Below the pieces are notes generated by a model. That model saw nothing but the letters and a program-made list of their open reading frames with translations, had not been told where the DNA came from and ran no database searches. A program made the translations under genes and the position numbers. Source: Clostridium_AD sp051278035 (lineage in GTDB: Bacteria; Bacillota; Clostridia; Clostridiales; Clostridiaceae). From it: 37,556 nucleotides of DNA. Position 1 is the first letter of the stretch, and the number at the start of each line of letters is the position of its first letter. Location of the stretch: positions 1-37,556 of the forward strand of contig NZ_JBNMNU010000015.1 in assembly GCF_051278035.1 (NCBI RefSeq), read 5' to 3'. Positions 7,761 through 16,743 of the stretch are shown piece after piece.

Positions 7761-9242
7761 TTATCTAGCTAATACTTCAAAGTTCTTATTTATCATTTCA
7801 AAAAATTCTTTGTTACTTTTAGTTGTAGCTAATGTATTTAGAAGTTTTTCTGTTACACCCGTAGCATTACCCTCTCTATACATAATCTTTCTTAAATTAT
7901 ATATTGTTTCCATTTCAATCTTAGTAAGCAATAGATCTTCTCTTCTTGTTCCCGATTTGTAAATATCAACAGCTGGAAATATTCTTTTTTCTTGAAGTTT
8001 TCTATCTAAGTGAACTTCCATGTTGCCTGTACCCTTAAACTCTTCAAAAATCATATCATCCATTCTACTTCCTGTTTCTACCAAAGCAGTTGCAAGTATA
8101 GTTAAACTTCCACCCTCTTCGATGTTTCTAGCCGCTCCAAAAAATTTCTTTGGCATTAAAATCGCACTAGGGTCAAGACCACCGGATAGTGTTCTTCCTG
8201 AAGGTGTTACCGTTAAATTATAAGCCCTAGAAAGTCTAGTTAAACTATCTAATAGAATAATTACATCCTGTCCTTGTTCAACCATTCTTTTAGCTCTTTC
8301 AAGTACCATATAAGCTACTTTTGTATGATGATCTGGTTCTTCATCAAAAGTTGAATAGATAACTTCCCCTTTGATAGATCTTTGCATATCAGTAACTTCC
8401 TCTGGTCTCTCATCTATTAACACAACAATTAATTTTACTTCTGGGTGATTTATAGAGATACTATTAGCGATTTTTTTAAGAAGTGTTGTTTTTCCTGCCT
8501 TAGGTGGTGCCACAATTATTCCTCTCTGACCTTTACCTATAGGCGAAATAATGTCCATAATTCTTGAAGACAAGTCACTCGGACCAGTTTCTAGTGTCAA
8601 CCTTTGGGTTGGGTAAATAGGAGTTAACTTTTCAAAAGGTCTTCTACCAACAGCTCTTTCTGGATTTTCACCATTTACAGCCTGTACATACAATAAGGCT
8701 TTAAATTTTTCACCTTCCTTAGGTGTTCTAACTTTACCTTCTACTTCATCTCCTGTTTGTAAATTAAATCTTCTTATTTGAGATGGAGAAACATAAATAT
8801 CATCCTGACCTGACAAATAATTATTTCCTCTTAAAAAACCATAACTATTATTTTCAATTATTTCTAGAACTCCTCTTGCTGCTCCTGATTCATTTATCAT
8901 TTCTTGCAATTTCTCTTTTTTGTTTTCATTCTGATTCTTAAAACCAGTATCAATGTCTCCACTTGGCTTTTTTTGTTTTGGGGATTCTTCTTTTAGAATT
9001 GGATTACTTAGAATTTGTTTTTCTGAGTTCTCTATACTATTAGTTTGAACTGTAGAAGTGTTTTTGGGACTTATTTTTTCTCTTAGAACAACTCCCTCTC
9101 TTTGCAAAGAGATTGGCGTTATCTTCTTTATTTCCTGAATTAACTCACTTTTTTTAAGTTTGGAAATACCTTTAACTCCAAGCTCTTTACAATGTTCTCG
9201 CAGCTCAACTACTGTCATGTTATCAACATCTTTATTTATCAA
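7761..9242 (-). CDS. rho: transcription termination factor Rho
   Basis: Hexameric RNA-dependent ATPase that ends transcription. About 493 residues. An N-terminal SAP/Rho_N-like segment (VVELREHCKELGVKGISKLKK) is followed by a low-complexity polar stretch rich in Lys, Glu, Asn and Ser (roughly residues 50-120). Then come the cold-shock-like RNA-binding domain, Walker A (APPKAGKTT, near residue 250) and Walker B (IILLDSLTRLSRAYN). The start is taken as TTG 9242, eight bases after GGAGG. The in-frame GTG at 9251 overlaps that ribosome binding site, and the later ATG has none. Confidence 0.96.
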   Translation of the reverse strand: MINKDVDNMTVVELREHCKELGVKGISKLKKSELIQEIKKITPISLQREGVVLREKISPKNTSTVQTNSIENSEKQILSNPILKEESPKQKKPSGDIDTGFKNQNENKKEKLQEMINESGAARGVLEIIENNSYGFLRGNNYLSGQDDIYVSPSQIRRFNLQTGDEVEGKVRTPKEGEKFKALLYVQAVNGENPERAVGRRPFEKLTPIYPTQRLTLETGPSDLSSRIMDIISPIGKGQRGIIVAPPKAGKTTLLKKIANSISINHPEVKLIVVLIDERPEEVTDMQRSIKGEVIYSTFDEEPDHHTKVAYMVLERAKRMVEQGQDVIILLDSLTRLSRAYNLTVTPSGRTLSGGLDPSAILMPKKFFGAARNIEEGGSLTILATALVETGSRMDDMIFEEFKGTGNMEVHLDRKLQEKRIFPAVDIYKSGTRREDLLLTKIEMETIYNLRKIMYREGNATGVTEKLLNTLATTKSNKEFFEMINKNFEVLAR

Positions 9243-9389
9243 AATCTGCACCTCCGAAGGGTATTTTATATAATATCTATTTAATAAATATCATAGGAAT
9301 TTAAAAACGTATTTACTATCCAATGAATTTTTTTGAAATGATATACTATTTTAATTATATCCTATTTTATAATTTTAATCCACTATATT

Positions 9390-9426
9390 AAAAATACACA
9401 TAAAACCTTAAAGATTTATGTGTATC
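9390..9426 (-). terminator. rho-independent terminator after the 114-residue gene
   Basis: Stem ATACACATAAA (9395-9405) with TTTATGTGTAT (9416-9426). On the minus strand a run of T (complement of 9390-9395) follows. It lies between the Cys-rich small gene and rho. Confidence 0.75.
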
Positions 9427-9443
9427 ATAGGATTACTTTCTAT

Positions 9444-9788
9444 TTATATCATAGCATAGATCTTCTCTGTAGTCTTTCTATGTTCATTTACTTTTTCTAT
9501 AACCTTTTGATTCTTTCCAATAAAAAATATAGGTAAAGCTAGTTGCTCGCAGCCACCTATTACCATATTTCTTTTTAGAATCTCTTTAATATTATAATGA
9601 TAAGAATGCTCTTCACCACATAGTAAACATTTAACCTTAATTACTATTTCATTACCTTTATTAACCTTAATATTTAAAGAGGGAAATCTAGTATTAATAC
9701 TCTCTATTTCAAATATTGTCAGTTCGCAAACCTTATATTGACCATTATAATCTTTTAAAGCCATAGCAATATCCGTATCGAATATCAA
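9444..9788 (-). CDS. 114-residue Cys-containing protein, unknown
   Basis: A conserved-looking but unnamed gene between pyrG and rho. The start is TTG 9788, fixed by AGAGGTG six bases upstream. The product has a CLLCGEEHSYHY segment (Cys 54 and 57, followed by two His) and further Cys at 21 and 80, compatible with a small zinc knuckle. There is no signal peptide or membrane helix. It has its own terminator downstream and is separated from pyrG by about 215 bases containing the pyrG terminator. I do not recognise the family. Confidence 0.8.
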   Translation of the reverse strand: MIFDTDIAMALKDYNGQYKVCELTIFEIESINTRFPSLNIKVNKGNEIVIKVKCLLCGEEHSYHYNIKEILKRNMVIGGCEQLALPIFFIGKNQKVIEKVNEHRKTTEKIYAMI

Positions 9789-9949
9789 TTACTTCACCTC
9801 TCTTGTTTTATATTTTTGTTATATTTAAGTCTTTAGTATTAAATTCTATAAATTTTATGAAATCCCTTCTTAAATTTAGTTGGAATTTTTGGAAATTTCA
9901 TTCTCGAAAATTAATTGATTCATTTAATATACCAATTAATAATAAATAA

Positions 9950-9992
9950 CACCTCACCTTCAGATATTTCGTATATCTGAAAGCGAGGTGTA
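9950..9992 (-). terminator. hairpin terminator after pyrG
   Basis: Outer arms ACACCTC and GAGGTGT and inner arms TTCAGATAT and ATATCTGAA form a long stem 12 bases past the pyrG stop. On the minus strand a T-rich tail (TTATTTATTA) follows. Confidence 0.7.
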
Positions 9993-10003
9993 AAAACTAA
10001 TTA

Positions 10004-11608
10004 TTATTTCTCATGTTCCAATGCTGCCTTAATAAAATCCTTGAATAGTGCATGCGGTTTATTAGGTCTAGATTTAAGTTCAGGGTGAAACTGAACCCCA
10101 ACAAACCAAGGATGATCTTTAATTTCAATTATTTCCACCAGTTTTTCATCCGGGCTTGTTCCTGTACACATAAGTCCAGCATCAGTTATCATTTTTCTAT
10201 ACTGATTATTATATTCATATCTATGTCTATGTCTCTCGTATATCACTTCATCAATATAAGCCTTATGAACATTAGAATCTTTTGCTAATTTACATGCATA
10301 TAACCCTAGTCTCATAGTACCACCTTTTTCATCTAAATCCTTTTGGTCCGGCATTAAATCTATTACAGGATAATCTGTTTCAACTTCAAACTCCGAACTA
10401 TTAGCTCCTTTTAATCCCACAACGTTTCTCGCATACTCTATAACAGCGCATTGCATACCAAGGCATATTCCAAAAAACGGAACTTTGTTTTCTCTAGCAT
10501 ATCTTGTAGCCTCAATTTTGCCTTCTATTCCTCTATCACCAAATCCTCCTGGGACCAATATCCCTGAGACATCTCCTAATATTTCACTAGCGTTTTCAGC
10601 AGTTACATCGCAAGCATCTACCCATTTAATTTCCACATTAGAATCATTATAAAGACCCCCATGACTCAATGCTTCAACAACAGAAATATATGCATCATGA
10701 AGTTCTACATATTTTCCAACTAATGCTATTTTTATATTCCCAGATAAATTCTTTAATCTATTTACCATAGAAGTCCATGCAACGTTATCTATTTCATGGC
10801 AATTCAGTTTTAATTTTTTACAAACTAAAGTATCTAGGCCTTCTTTATGAAGCATAAGAGGTACTTCATACAAATTTTCAGCATCTAAATTTTGAATTAC
10901 GCAGCTAGCTTCTAAATTACAGAAGAGTCCAATCTTAGCTTTCATATCATCAGATATTTCCTTTCCAGAGCGGCATACTATTATGTCTGGTTGGATACCT
11001 ATACTTCTTAGTTCTTTTACAGAATGCTGAGTTGGCTTAGTTTTAAGTTCCCCCGCCGTAGGTAAATAAGGTACTAATGTAACATGAACAAAGCAAACAT
11101 TTTCTATTCCTACTTCATATTTCACTTGTCTTATGGCCTCTAAAAATGGTAGTGATTCAATATCTCCAACAGTTCCACCAATTTCAGTTATAACCACATC
11201 TACATCTTTTTCCTTAGCTACTCTATACGCCCTTTCTTTTATCTCATTAGTTATATGGGGTATTACTTGAACTGTACCACCTAAGTAGTCTCCTCTTCTT
11301 TCTTTTGATATAACTGACCAATATATTTTCCCTGTAGTTACGTTGCTACTCTTACTTAAATTTTCATCAATAAATCTCTCATAATGCCCTAAATCCAAAT
11401 CTGTTTCTGCACCGTCGTCAGTTACAAAAACTTCTCCATGCTGATATGGACTCATAGTTCCTGGATCTACATTGATATATGGATCAAATTTTTGAATAGA
11501 TACCTTTAATCCTCTATTTTTTAAAAGCCTTCCAAGTGATGCCGCTGTTATTCCTTTACCTAGGGATGATACTACCCCGCCTGTTACAAATATGTACTTA
11601 GCACTCAT
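10004..11608 (-). CDS. pyrG: CTP synthase
   Basis: Aminates UTP to CTP with glutamine and ATP. The 534-residue product has the N-terminal synthetase domain (VTGGVVSSLGKGITAASLG) and a C-terminal class I glutamine amidotransferase domain. The latter has the nucleophile Cys382 in GICLGMQC and His/Glu in VGVQFHPE. ATG 11608 is behind AGGAGGAATAATT. In Bacillus, pyrG is controlled by reiterative G addition at the transcript start; a GGGCC occurs in the leader here, but no convincing attenuator was found. Confidence 0.97.
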   Translation of the reverse strand: MSAKYIFVTGGVVSSLGKGITAASLGRLLKNRGLKVSIQKFDPYINVDPGTMSPYQHGEVFVTDDGAETDLDLGHYERFIDENLSKSSNVTTGKIYWSVISKERRGDYLGGTVQVIPHITNEIKERAYRVAKEKDVDVVITEIGGTVGDIESLPFLEAIRQVKYEVGIENVCFVHVTLVPYLPTAGELKTKPTQHSVKELRSIGIQPDIIVCRSGKEISDDMKAKIGLFCNLEASCVIQNLDAENLYEVPLMLHKEGLDTLVCKKLKLNCHEIDNVAWTSMVNRLKNLSGNIKIALVGKYVELHDAYISVVEALSHGGLYNDSNVEIKWVDACDVTAENASEILGDVSGILVPGGFGDRGIEGKIEATRYARENKVPFFGICLGMQCAVIEYARNVVGLKGANSSEFEVETDYPVIDLMPDQKDLDEKGGTMRLGLYACKLAKDSNVHKAYIDEVIYERHRHRYEYNNQYRKMITDAGLMCTGTSPDEKLVEIIEIKDHPWFVGVQFHPELKSRPNKPHALFKDFIKAALEHEK

Positions 11609-11842
11609 AATTATTCCTCCTATGGTTATTAATCAATAAAACTTTTGAGAAGTTTATATTATTTTTTTCAAAAATAGCTTGACAGATGTTTCATATGGCC
11701 CTATAATAGAAATTACCCTATAAAAATAATCGTATAGTAAACTGGTATATTTGTTTTCAAAAACCATATTAATATCTTATCACACTTTTTTGTTGTTAAC
11801 CAGTGTTTTTTTATAATTCAATTAAATATTTTTTATAATAGC

Positions 11843-11874
11843 AAAGGCTATGTTCTGTACAGAACATAGCCTTT
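11843..11874. terminator. 32-bp perfect palindrome between the DUF1934 gene and pyrG
   Basis: Two 16-base arms (AAAGGCTATGTTCTGT and its exact complement) pair without mismatch, 23 bases past the DUF1934 stop. Hairpin position suggests a terminator for the ddl to DUF1934 operon. The tail on the minus strand is not a clean T-run, while the plus side has TTTATTTTG. Confidence 0.6.
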
Positions 11875-11896
11875 ATTTTGTTTAGCTTTAATACTA

Positions 11897-12316
11897 TTAA
11901 GCTTTAATATTAATTTTGAGTGTGGTACTCAAAACTTGTTGATTTCCTATTATCATATCATAATCTATAAACACATCTCCGCCGCTACTATCCACCTTCA
12001 TTTTTAACTCCTTAGTATCCACCGTAAGGTCTAAGGCTCCATGTGGCGTATTGTATAAAGATAAATCCTTAACATCTTTTTTAAACTTCATTTCAGTAGT
12101 AGTAGTTCCTGTTCTCATTAGTGTAAAGTTTTCTTCATCAATTCTTAATGTAGTAGTAGTTCCCTTCATTCCTGAAATCTCTGTCTCTTCATATACCGCA
12201 TAATAAGAGTTACCCTCTTTATAGAATTCACCAGGTGTAACCACTTCAATTATATCATCCTCATCTTCACTGTCAGCTTGTTTACTAACAACTGAAATTA
12301 TCGCATTTTTATTCAT
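11897..12316 (-). CDS. DUF1934 family protein (YwiB-like)
   Basis: A 139-residue cytoplasmic protein of the DUF1934 family, which has a lipocalin-like beta-barrel fold and no settled function. Visible family features are the start NKNAIISVVSKQ, the acidic DSEDEDDIIEVVTPGEFY stretch and YYAVYEETEISGMKGTTTT. The ribosome binding site GAGGGG precedes the ATG. It follows the PP-loop ATPase gene by 13 bases and probably shares its transcript. Confidence 0.9.
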   Translation of the reverse strand: MNKNAIISVVSKQADSEDEDDIIEVVTPGEFYKEGNSYYAVYEETEISGMKGTTTTLRIDEENFTLMRTGTTTTEMKFKKDVKDLSLYNTPHGALDLTVDTKELKMKVDSSGGDVFIDYDMIIGNQQVLSTTLKINIKA

Positions 12317-12329
12317 TTCTTACCCCTCG

Positions 12330-13313
12330 CTATATTAAAATATATTTATTTATTTCTTCTTCTGTTGCAGGTGATATAACTATAGAGTTACTTAAAGAAT
12401 TATCATATCTACCATATTCAATGGATATAGTTTCATCATCTTTTCCCTTACAATACCGCCCTGTTACTTTAGCTGCAAATTCAATGTCCTCATTCGTTTC
12501 TTCACCAATTATAACTACTGTAGAACCATTATAGTCCACAGCTGAAAATTTCAAATCTCCATCTTCTAGTAATTCTCTCAGTATTTCACCTTCTTCCTCC
12601 GTTCTTGTAGATATAATCTTGGCCTCCCCAGATATCCTAAAATGCCTTCCTATTTTCAATAATTTTAAATCTTTTTTAGATATATCTTCTTTATGATCTA
12701 CAAGGTCTCTAAGTCTTATAGAGTAGCTAGGCTCAGTAAGTTTACATCCACCTGCTGGTGTTGGATATTCTAAAATACCCCACTTTCGAGCTAATTCCAT
12801 TTGGACTTTTCTGTTTCTCCCTTTTATATCCATGAGCACTTCTCTATCTATTAAACCGTCCAACTCCATATCAGTTGGATTAAGATTTTTAGCACATAAA
12901 GGCCTTAGTATTTTCTTACCAATGCCAGATTCATTCTTCACTATATCTAGCGCAGATCTGTTTTGAGACATAGGTCTTTGATTTAAAACTTCTCCTGTTA
13001 TTATAAAATCCGCGTGATATTTTTCGAGTAATTCTCCACAATATCTCATCATCATGGCATGGCAATCGATACAAGGATTCATATTCTTACCATGGCCATG
13101 TTTTGGGTTTTTCACCATTTCAAAGTGTTCATCTGAGAAGTCTATTACTTCTAAGGGTATATCTATTTGTTTAACTATTTTTAATGCATTCTCTTCATTA
13201 AAAAAGTTTGATTTAAAGAATATCCCTATAACTTCTATGCCTTGGTCCTTTACAAGTTTCGCTGCCAGTATACTATCCAGGCCTCCGGAAATCATAGCTA
13301 AAGCTGTTGTCAT
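12330..13313 (-). CDS. PP-loop ATPase, tRNA-thiolation-like, with C-terminal NFACT-R-like domain
   Basis: A 327-residue protein. The N-terminal adenylating PP-loop reads ISGGLDSILAAKL (residues 8-20), and a CIDC pair (in MNPCIDCHAMMMRYCG) resembles those of ThiI/MnmA-like tRNA sulfurtransferases. The last 120 residues (LLKIGRHFRISGEAKIISTR) resemble the RNA-binding NFACT-R domain known to be fused to such enzymes. A role in tRNA modification is inferred from the family; the exact product is unknown. It lies between ddl and the DUF1934 gene on the same strand, with GAGAGGAG before its ATG. Confidence 0.85.
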   Translation of the reverse strand: MTTALAMISGGLDSILAAKLVKDQGIEVIGIFFKSNFFNEENALKIVKQIDIPLEVIDFSDEHFEMVKNPKHGHGKNMNPCIDCHAMMMRYCGELLEKYHADFIITGEVLNQRPMSQNRSALDIVKNESGIGKKILRPLCAKNLNPTDMELDGLIDREVLMDIKGRNRKVQMELARKWGILEYPTPAGGCKLTEPSYSIRLRDLVDHKEDISKKDLKLLKIGRHFRISGEAKIISTRTEEEGEILRELLEDGDLKFSAVDYNGSTVVIIGEETNEDIEFAAKVTGRYCKGKDDETISIEYGRYDNSLSNSIVISPATEEEINKYILI

Positions 13314-13341
13314 AAATTTTCTCCTCTCGACCTTGTATTTC

Positions 13342-14373
13342 CTATTTATTATTTCTTTCTATAGCAAGCATAATAAGCTCATCAATAAGAGTTTCGAAAT
13401 TTTTACCAGTAGCATCCCACATTTTAGGGTACATACTTATTTTAGTAAAGCCAGGTATAGTATTAACCTCATTTAAATAAACCTCTTCAGTTTGCTTATC
13501 AACTAGAAAATCCACCCTTGCCATGCCAGCACAATCTAATATTTTATAAATTTTTATAGCTTGTTCTCTAATGCTTTGTAGCTTAGATGCACAAAGTGCT
13601 GCAGGTATTAAAAGCTTAGATGCTTCACTTTTATATTTAGCTTCATAATCATAAAACTCCTTTGCTGGAATTACCTCTCCTGGAATAGACGCTTCAGGAT
13701 AATCATTTCCTAGTACCGATACTTCAATTTCCCTGGCATTTACAGCTTTTTCAATTAGAATTTTCCTATCATGTTTTAATGCTTCTTTAATCCCTAGTGT
13801 TAATTCTTCTTTATTATGTGCTTTTGTTATGCCTACAGACGACCCACCATTAGATGGTTTAATAAATAAATCATAGCCTAATCTTTTCTCTATTTTTTCT
13901 AATATTGCATCTTTGTTGTCTTCATATTCATGACCATTAATTACTACATAATCAGCTTGCACTATATTAAATTTTTGTAATAAGTACTTTGTATAAATTT
14001 TATCCATACAAATAGCAGAAGACATTACTCCAGGACCCACACAAGGAATATTAAATATTTTACACATACCTTGAATTGTTCCATCTTCTCCAAATAGACC
14101 ATGTAATACTGGAAATACTACATCTACCTCTTTATCAAATAAAATATTTTGGCCCTGTGGTATTTTGTAAGATTCATCTTTTTCCCATTCTCCACTCTCT
14201 ATGTTATCTAAGTTACCAGTATATTTAAACCATAATCCATTTTTCGTTATTCCTATAGGGTATACATCGTATTTTGTTCTATTAATATTTTTTAATACTG
14301 ATGTTGCTGACGCTGTCGAAACCTCATGTTCAGTAGACTGTCCACCAAATAATACAGCTATTTTCTTTTTCAT
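13342..14373 (-). CDS. ddl: D-alanine--D-alanine ligase
   Basis: ATP-grasp enzyme that makes D-Ala-D-Ala for peptidoglycan. The 343-residue product has AVLFGGQSTEHEVS at the N-terminus, the ATP-binding loop FIKPSNGGSSVGI and the C-terminal metal site region LNEVNTIPGFTKIS. The omega-loop Tyr in EFYDYEAKY is the form found in dipeptide-making ligases rather than the D-Ala-D-Lac (VanA) type. GGAGAGG precedes ATG 14373. It begins the leftward string ddl, PP-loop ATPase, DUF1934. Confidence 0.96.
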   Translation of the reverse strand: MKKKIAVLFGGQSTEHEVSTASATSVLKNINRTKYDVYPIGITKNGLWFKYTGNLDNIESGEWEKDESYKIPQGQNILFDKEVDVVFPVLHGLFGEDGTIQGMCKIFNIPCVGPGVMSSAICMDKIYTKYLLQKFNIVQADYVVINGHEYEDNKDAILEKIEKRLGYDLFIKPSNGGSSVGITKAHNKEELTLGIKEALKHDRKILIEKAVNAREIEVSVLGNDYPEASIPGEVIPAKEFYDYEAKYKSEASKLLIPAALCASKLQSIREQAIKIYKILDCAGMARVDFLVDKQTEEVYLNEVNTIPGFTKISMYPKMWDATGKNFETLIDELIMLAIERNNK

Positions 14374-14524
14374 TACTTACCTCTCCTTATAACTATAATA
14401 ATTATTTTATGAATAATAACATAATAAGTTAACTAAATAAATTTATTATTATATCTTATTATAACATTTATATATATTACTTTGTACGCTATTTGAAAAA
14501 TCTTAATTACAAAACGACTCAAAA

Positions 14525-14564
14525 ATAGGTGATACATGTGCAATCTACGCAATATATCACCTAT
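14525..14564 (-). terminator. rho-independent terminator after ypeB
   Basis: Arms ATAGGTGATA and TATCACCTAT with a 20-base loop. On the minus strand the stem is followed by TTTTT (complement of 14521-14525), about 40 bases past the ypeB stop. Confidence 0.85.
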
Positions 14565-14602
14565 AATCATACCAAAAGTCATTATATTCCTTCCCTTTAG
14601 GA

Positions 14603-15973
14603 CTATATAGTTAATTTCCCATTAGGTGTATCTATTATTTCCATTATTCTTTGTTCATACCCAGTACTTGCATCAATATATACTATAAATTCTTTCCCCT
14701 TATACGAACCTAAAAATTCATAGCATAAAACTTCTTGATTAGTCAAAGTAGGTACAATCGCTAAACTAGTTTTATTTATTTTTAAACGCTTTCCAACCTT
14801 CTCTTGTGCTTTTGCTGCAGCTATTTTTGGTGCGACAATCTCCCTTTTCTCAACATGGGCCACTAAAAACTTTTCAGATTCAATTCCTATAATACTGCCA
14901 TCATCAAGTGCAATTTTAAGCTTCACTTGATCCGGGTAAACCGTTACTTCCCCTTGGTTATATACATAGCTTACTACTGCTGTATTATCATAATTCAGTG
15001 TATATGTAGGCTCCATATTTTTATATCCTATTTTGCCGATAAAATCGCTTCCACCCTTTACCGCCTCATTTATATCTAAAGTTTTCTTCCCTACCGACCT
15101 ACTATCTAGTAAATATACTATTCTTCCCCCATTTTTACTTATTTCTATCACCGTATTGCCATCATTTTTATCTCTGCCTTTAAATGTTATGTTAAAAGTA
15201 TATGCTGGTATTCTAGTTCTTCCTTCCACTGGCTGATTTTCAATACCTTCAATTTTATCTTTTCCATATATGTTTTCTATTATTTTAATGGCCTCTTTTT
15301 GGCTTACTTCTTTCTCATCCATTACCTTAGGCTCTATTTCTAATATGTTATCAGAAAAAGGACCATCATAAATTAATGCTGGATATTGAACTATTTGCTT
15401 TTGTATGCCCTGGAATTTTTTCGTCATAAGGTCATCCCCTGCTTTCGCAAATACCCGGCTACTCTTTTTCCTGATTTCTCCCCATTTAACTTTTCCTTCA
15501 TTTATTTCAGAAAGGACTCCATTTAATTGTTCTTGAAGTGTATAAGATTGTTTTTCTAACACGTCAATCAAATCATATTCCTTATTATTAAGCTCCTTAC
15601 CTTCTGACGATGCTTGGGCCAAAGTATAACAGAAATCTCCTACTTGAGCTAAAAATCCACTTGTGTCTCCTACCACTGATTGTTCAAGTGGTAGGGAATG
15701 CAATTTATCACTTGCCGTGGATGAATATCTAAAAATTTCTTCAAACACTACTATACTTTGTTCCCTAGACCCTACAATAGCTGCTTTGCCTAGATTTACC
15801 CTTATATTTTGTACAGAACTAACAAGCTCATACATATTTTTACTATATTCACCTTGAAGATAATTTCTATAATCTAATCTTTCCAAATACATTAGCATGG
15901 CAAAAGTAGTTGAAAATACGACTATTAAAGTTACAACACTTGTATACAGCATTCTTTTCTTCATCATTTTCAT
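14603..15973 (-). CDS. ypeB: germination protein YpeB
   Basis: Spore inner-membrane protein that in Bacillus is needed for SleB, a cortex-lytic enzyme, to be present in the spore. The 456-residue product starts with one membrane anchor (about residues 8-28, MLYTSVVTLIVVFSTTFAMLMY). A long helical domain and PepSY-type repeats fill the C-terminal half (GSDFIGKIGYKNMEPTYTL region). AGGAGG lies seven bases before ATG 15973. In many spore-formers ypeB follows sleB; here neither side carries a sleB, so its partner must be elsewhere. Confidence 0.92.
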   Translation of the reverse strand: MKMMKKRMLYTSVVTLIVVFSTTFAMLMYLERLDYRNYLQGEYSKNMYELVSSVQNIRVNLGKAAIVGSREQSIVVFEEIFRYSSTASDKLHSLPLEQSVVGDTSGFLAQVGDFCYTLAQASSEGKELNNKEYDLIDVLEKQSYTLQEQLNGVLSEINEGKVKWGEIRKKSSRVFAKAGDDLMTKKFQGIQKQIVQYPALIYDGPFSDNILEIEPKVMDEKEVSQKEAIKIIENIYGKDKIEGIENQPVEGRTRIPAYTFNITFKGRDKNDGNTVIEISKNGGRIVYLLDSRSVGKKTLDINEAVKGGSDFIGKIGYKNMEPTYTLNYDNTAVVSYVYNQGEVTVYPDQVKLKIALDDGSIIGIESEKFLVAHVEKREIVAPKIAAAKAQEKVGKRLKINKTSLAIVPTLTNQEVLCYEFLGSYKGKEFIVYIDASTGYEQRIMEIIDTPNGKLTI

Positions 15974-16051
15974 TTGTTTTCCTCCTGTTCTTTATCATTA
16001 GCACATAACAATTACGTATCATCATCCTACTAGTATTTTTTAAAAATTTGT

Positions 16052-16681
16052 CTAAGAAAATAATCCACTAAAAATTTCCGCCAGTTTAAACTTCACAATA
16101 ATTTCTTTGTTATCTTTAGTATTATCTATTAATTCATACTCATCCTCCGATAATACAGTCCTCATATCCCGCTCTGTTTCCTCAAAAGCCACATCTCCTT
16201 TTGTAATATCTACAAAACATAATGGCGGAAACATAACACACCACCAATTTTGTCCCGTACCACTTCCAATAAGTATCCTGAATGCTTCATATTCCCCCTG
16301 AGGAAGAGTTATATTTCCATAGGTCTTAACCGGAAAATATTCCTTTGAAAGAGTTGTAACAACAGAATATTTAAATCCATTTTTATTTATAACCGTTTCG
16401 GCAATTTTTTTTATATTTTTCGTTTCATTATTTATAATTTTTCTTGACCCTTCTATGTCCTTACTGTTTATAAGCTTGGGTGATACATATTCCAAAACAG
16501 AATCTCTTACTTTTAACTTTAACTCCTGATCCACCTTATCATCACTATTAGCTATTACATGAAACCTTATAAGTTTACCTGCAACATCACTTTGACTTGC
16601 CTTTCCACTTATGTTGTTTGTATTTAAAGATATAGATATTATAATTATTATGGCAACACTTGTTAATATAATTTTTTTCAC
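16052..16681 (-). CDS. spoIIR: stage II sporulation protein R
   Basis: Signal protein made in the forespore and exported to the intermembrane space, where it activates the SpoIIGA protease that processes pro-sigma-E. The 209-residue product has an N-terminal hydrophobic export segment (KKIILTSVAIIIIISISL) and the conserved IRFHVIANSD block. It also has LPQGEYEAFRILIGSGTGQNWWCVMFPPLCF. The start is GTG 16681, behind a GGGGGGTGGG ribosome binding site. It follows the germination receptor operon by 62 bases. In Bacillus the gene is under sigma-F; no clear sigma-F site was seen. Confidence 0.94.
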   Translation of the reverse strand: MKKIILTSVAIIIIISISLNTNNISGKASQSDVAGKLIRFHVIANSDDKVDQELKLKVRDSVLEYVSPKLINSKDIEGSRKIINNETKNIKKIAETVINKNGFKYSVVTTLSKEYFPVKTYGNITLPQGEYEAFRILIGSGTGQNWWCVMFPPLCFVDITKGDVAFEETERDMRTVLSEDEYELIDNTKDNKEIIVKFKLAEIFSGLFS

Positions 16682-16743
16682 AGTGACCCACCCCCCAATA
16701 AAATGATTTATATTTTAATCATTACCATTTATTGTAATAATAT

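Noticed and set aside
11640..11820. CTP-sensing attenuator in the pyrG leader (GGGCC and a small A/T hairpin at AAACTT...AAGTTT)
   Set aside because: No convincing promoter is placed so that GGG is the transcript start, and the hairpin is too weak to terminate. Mapping the 5' end would decide it.
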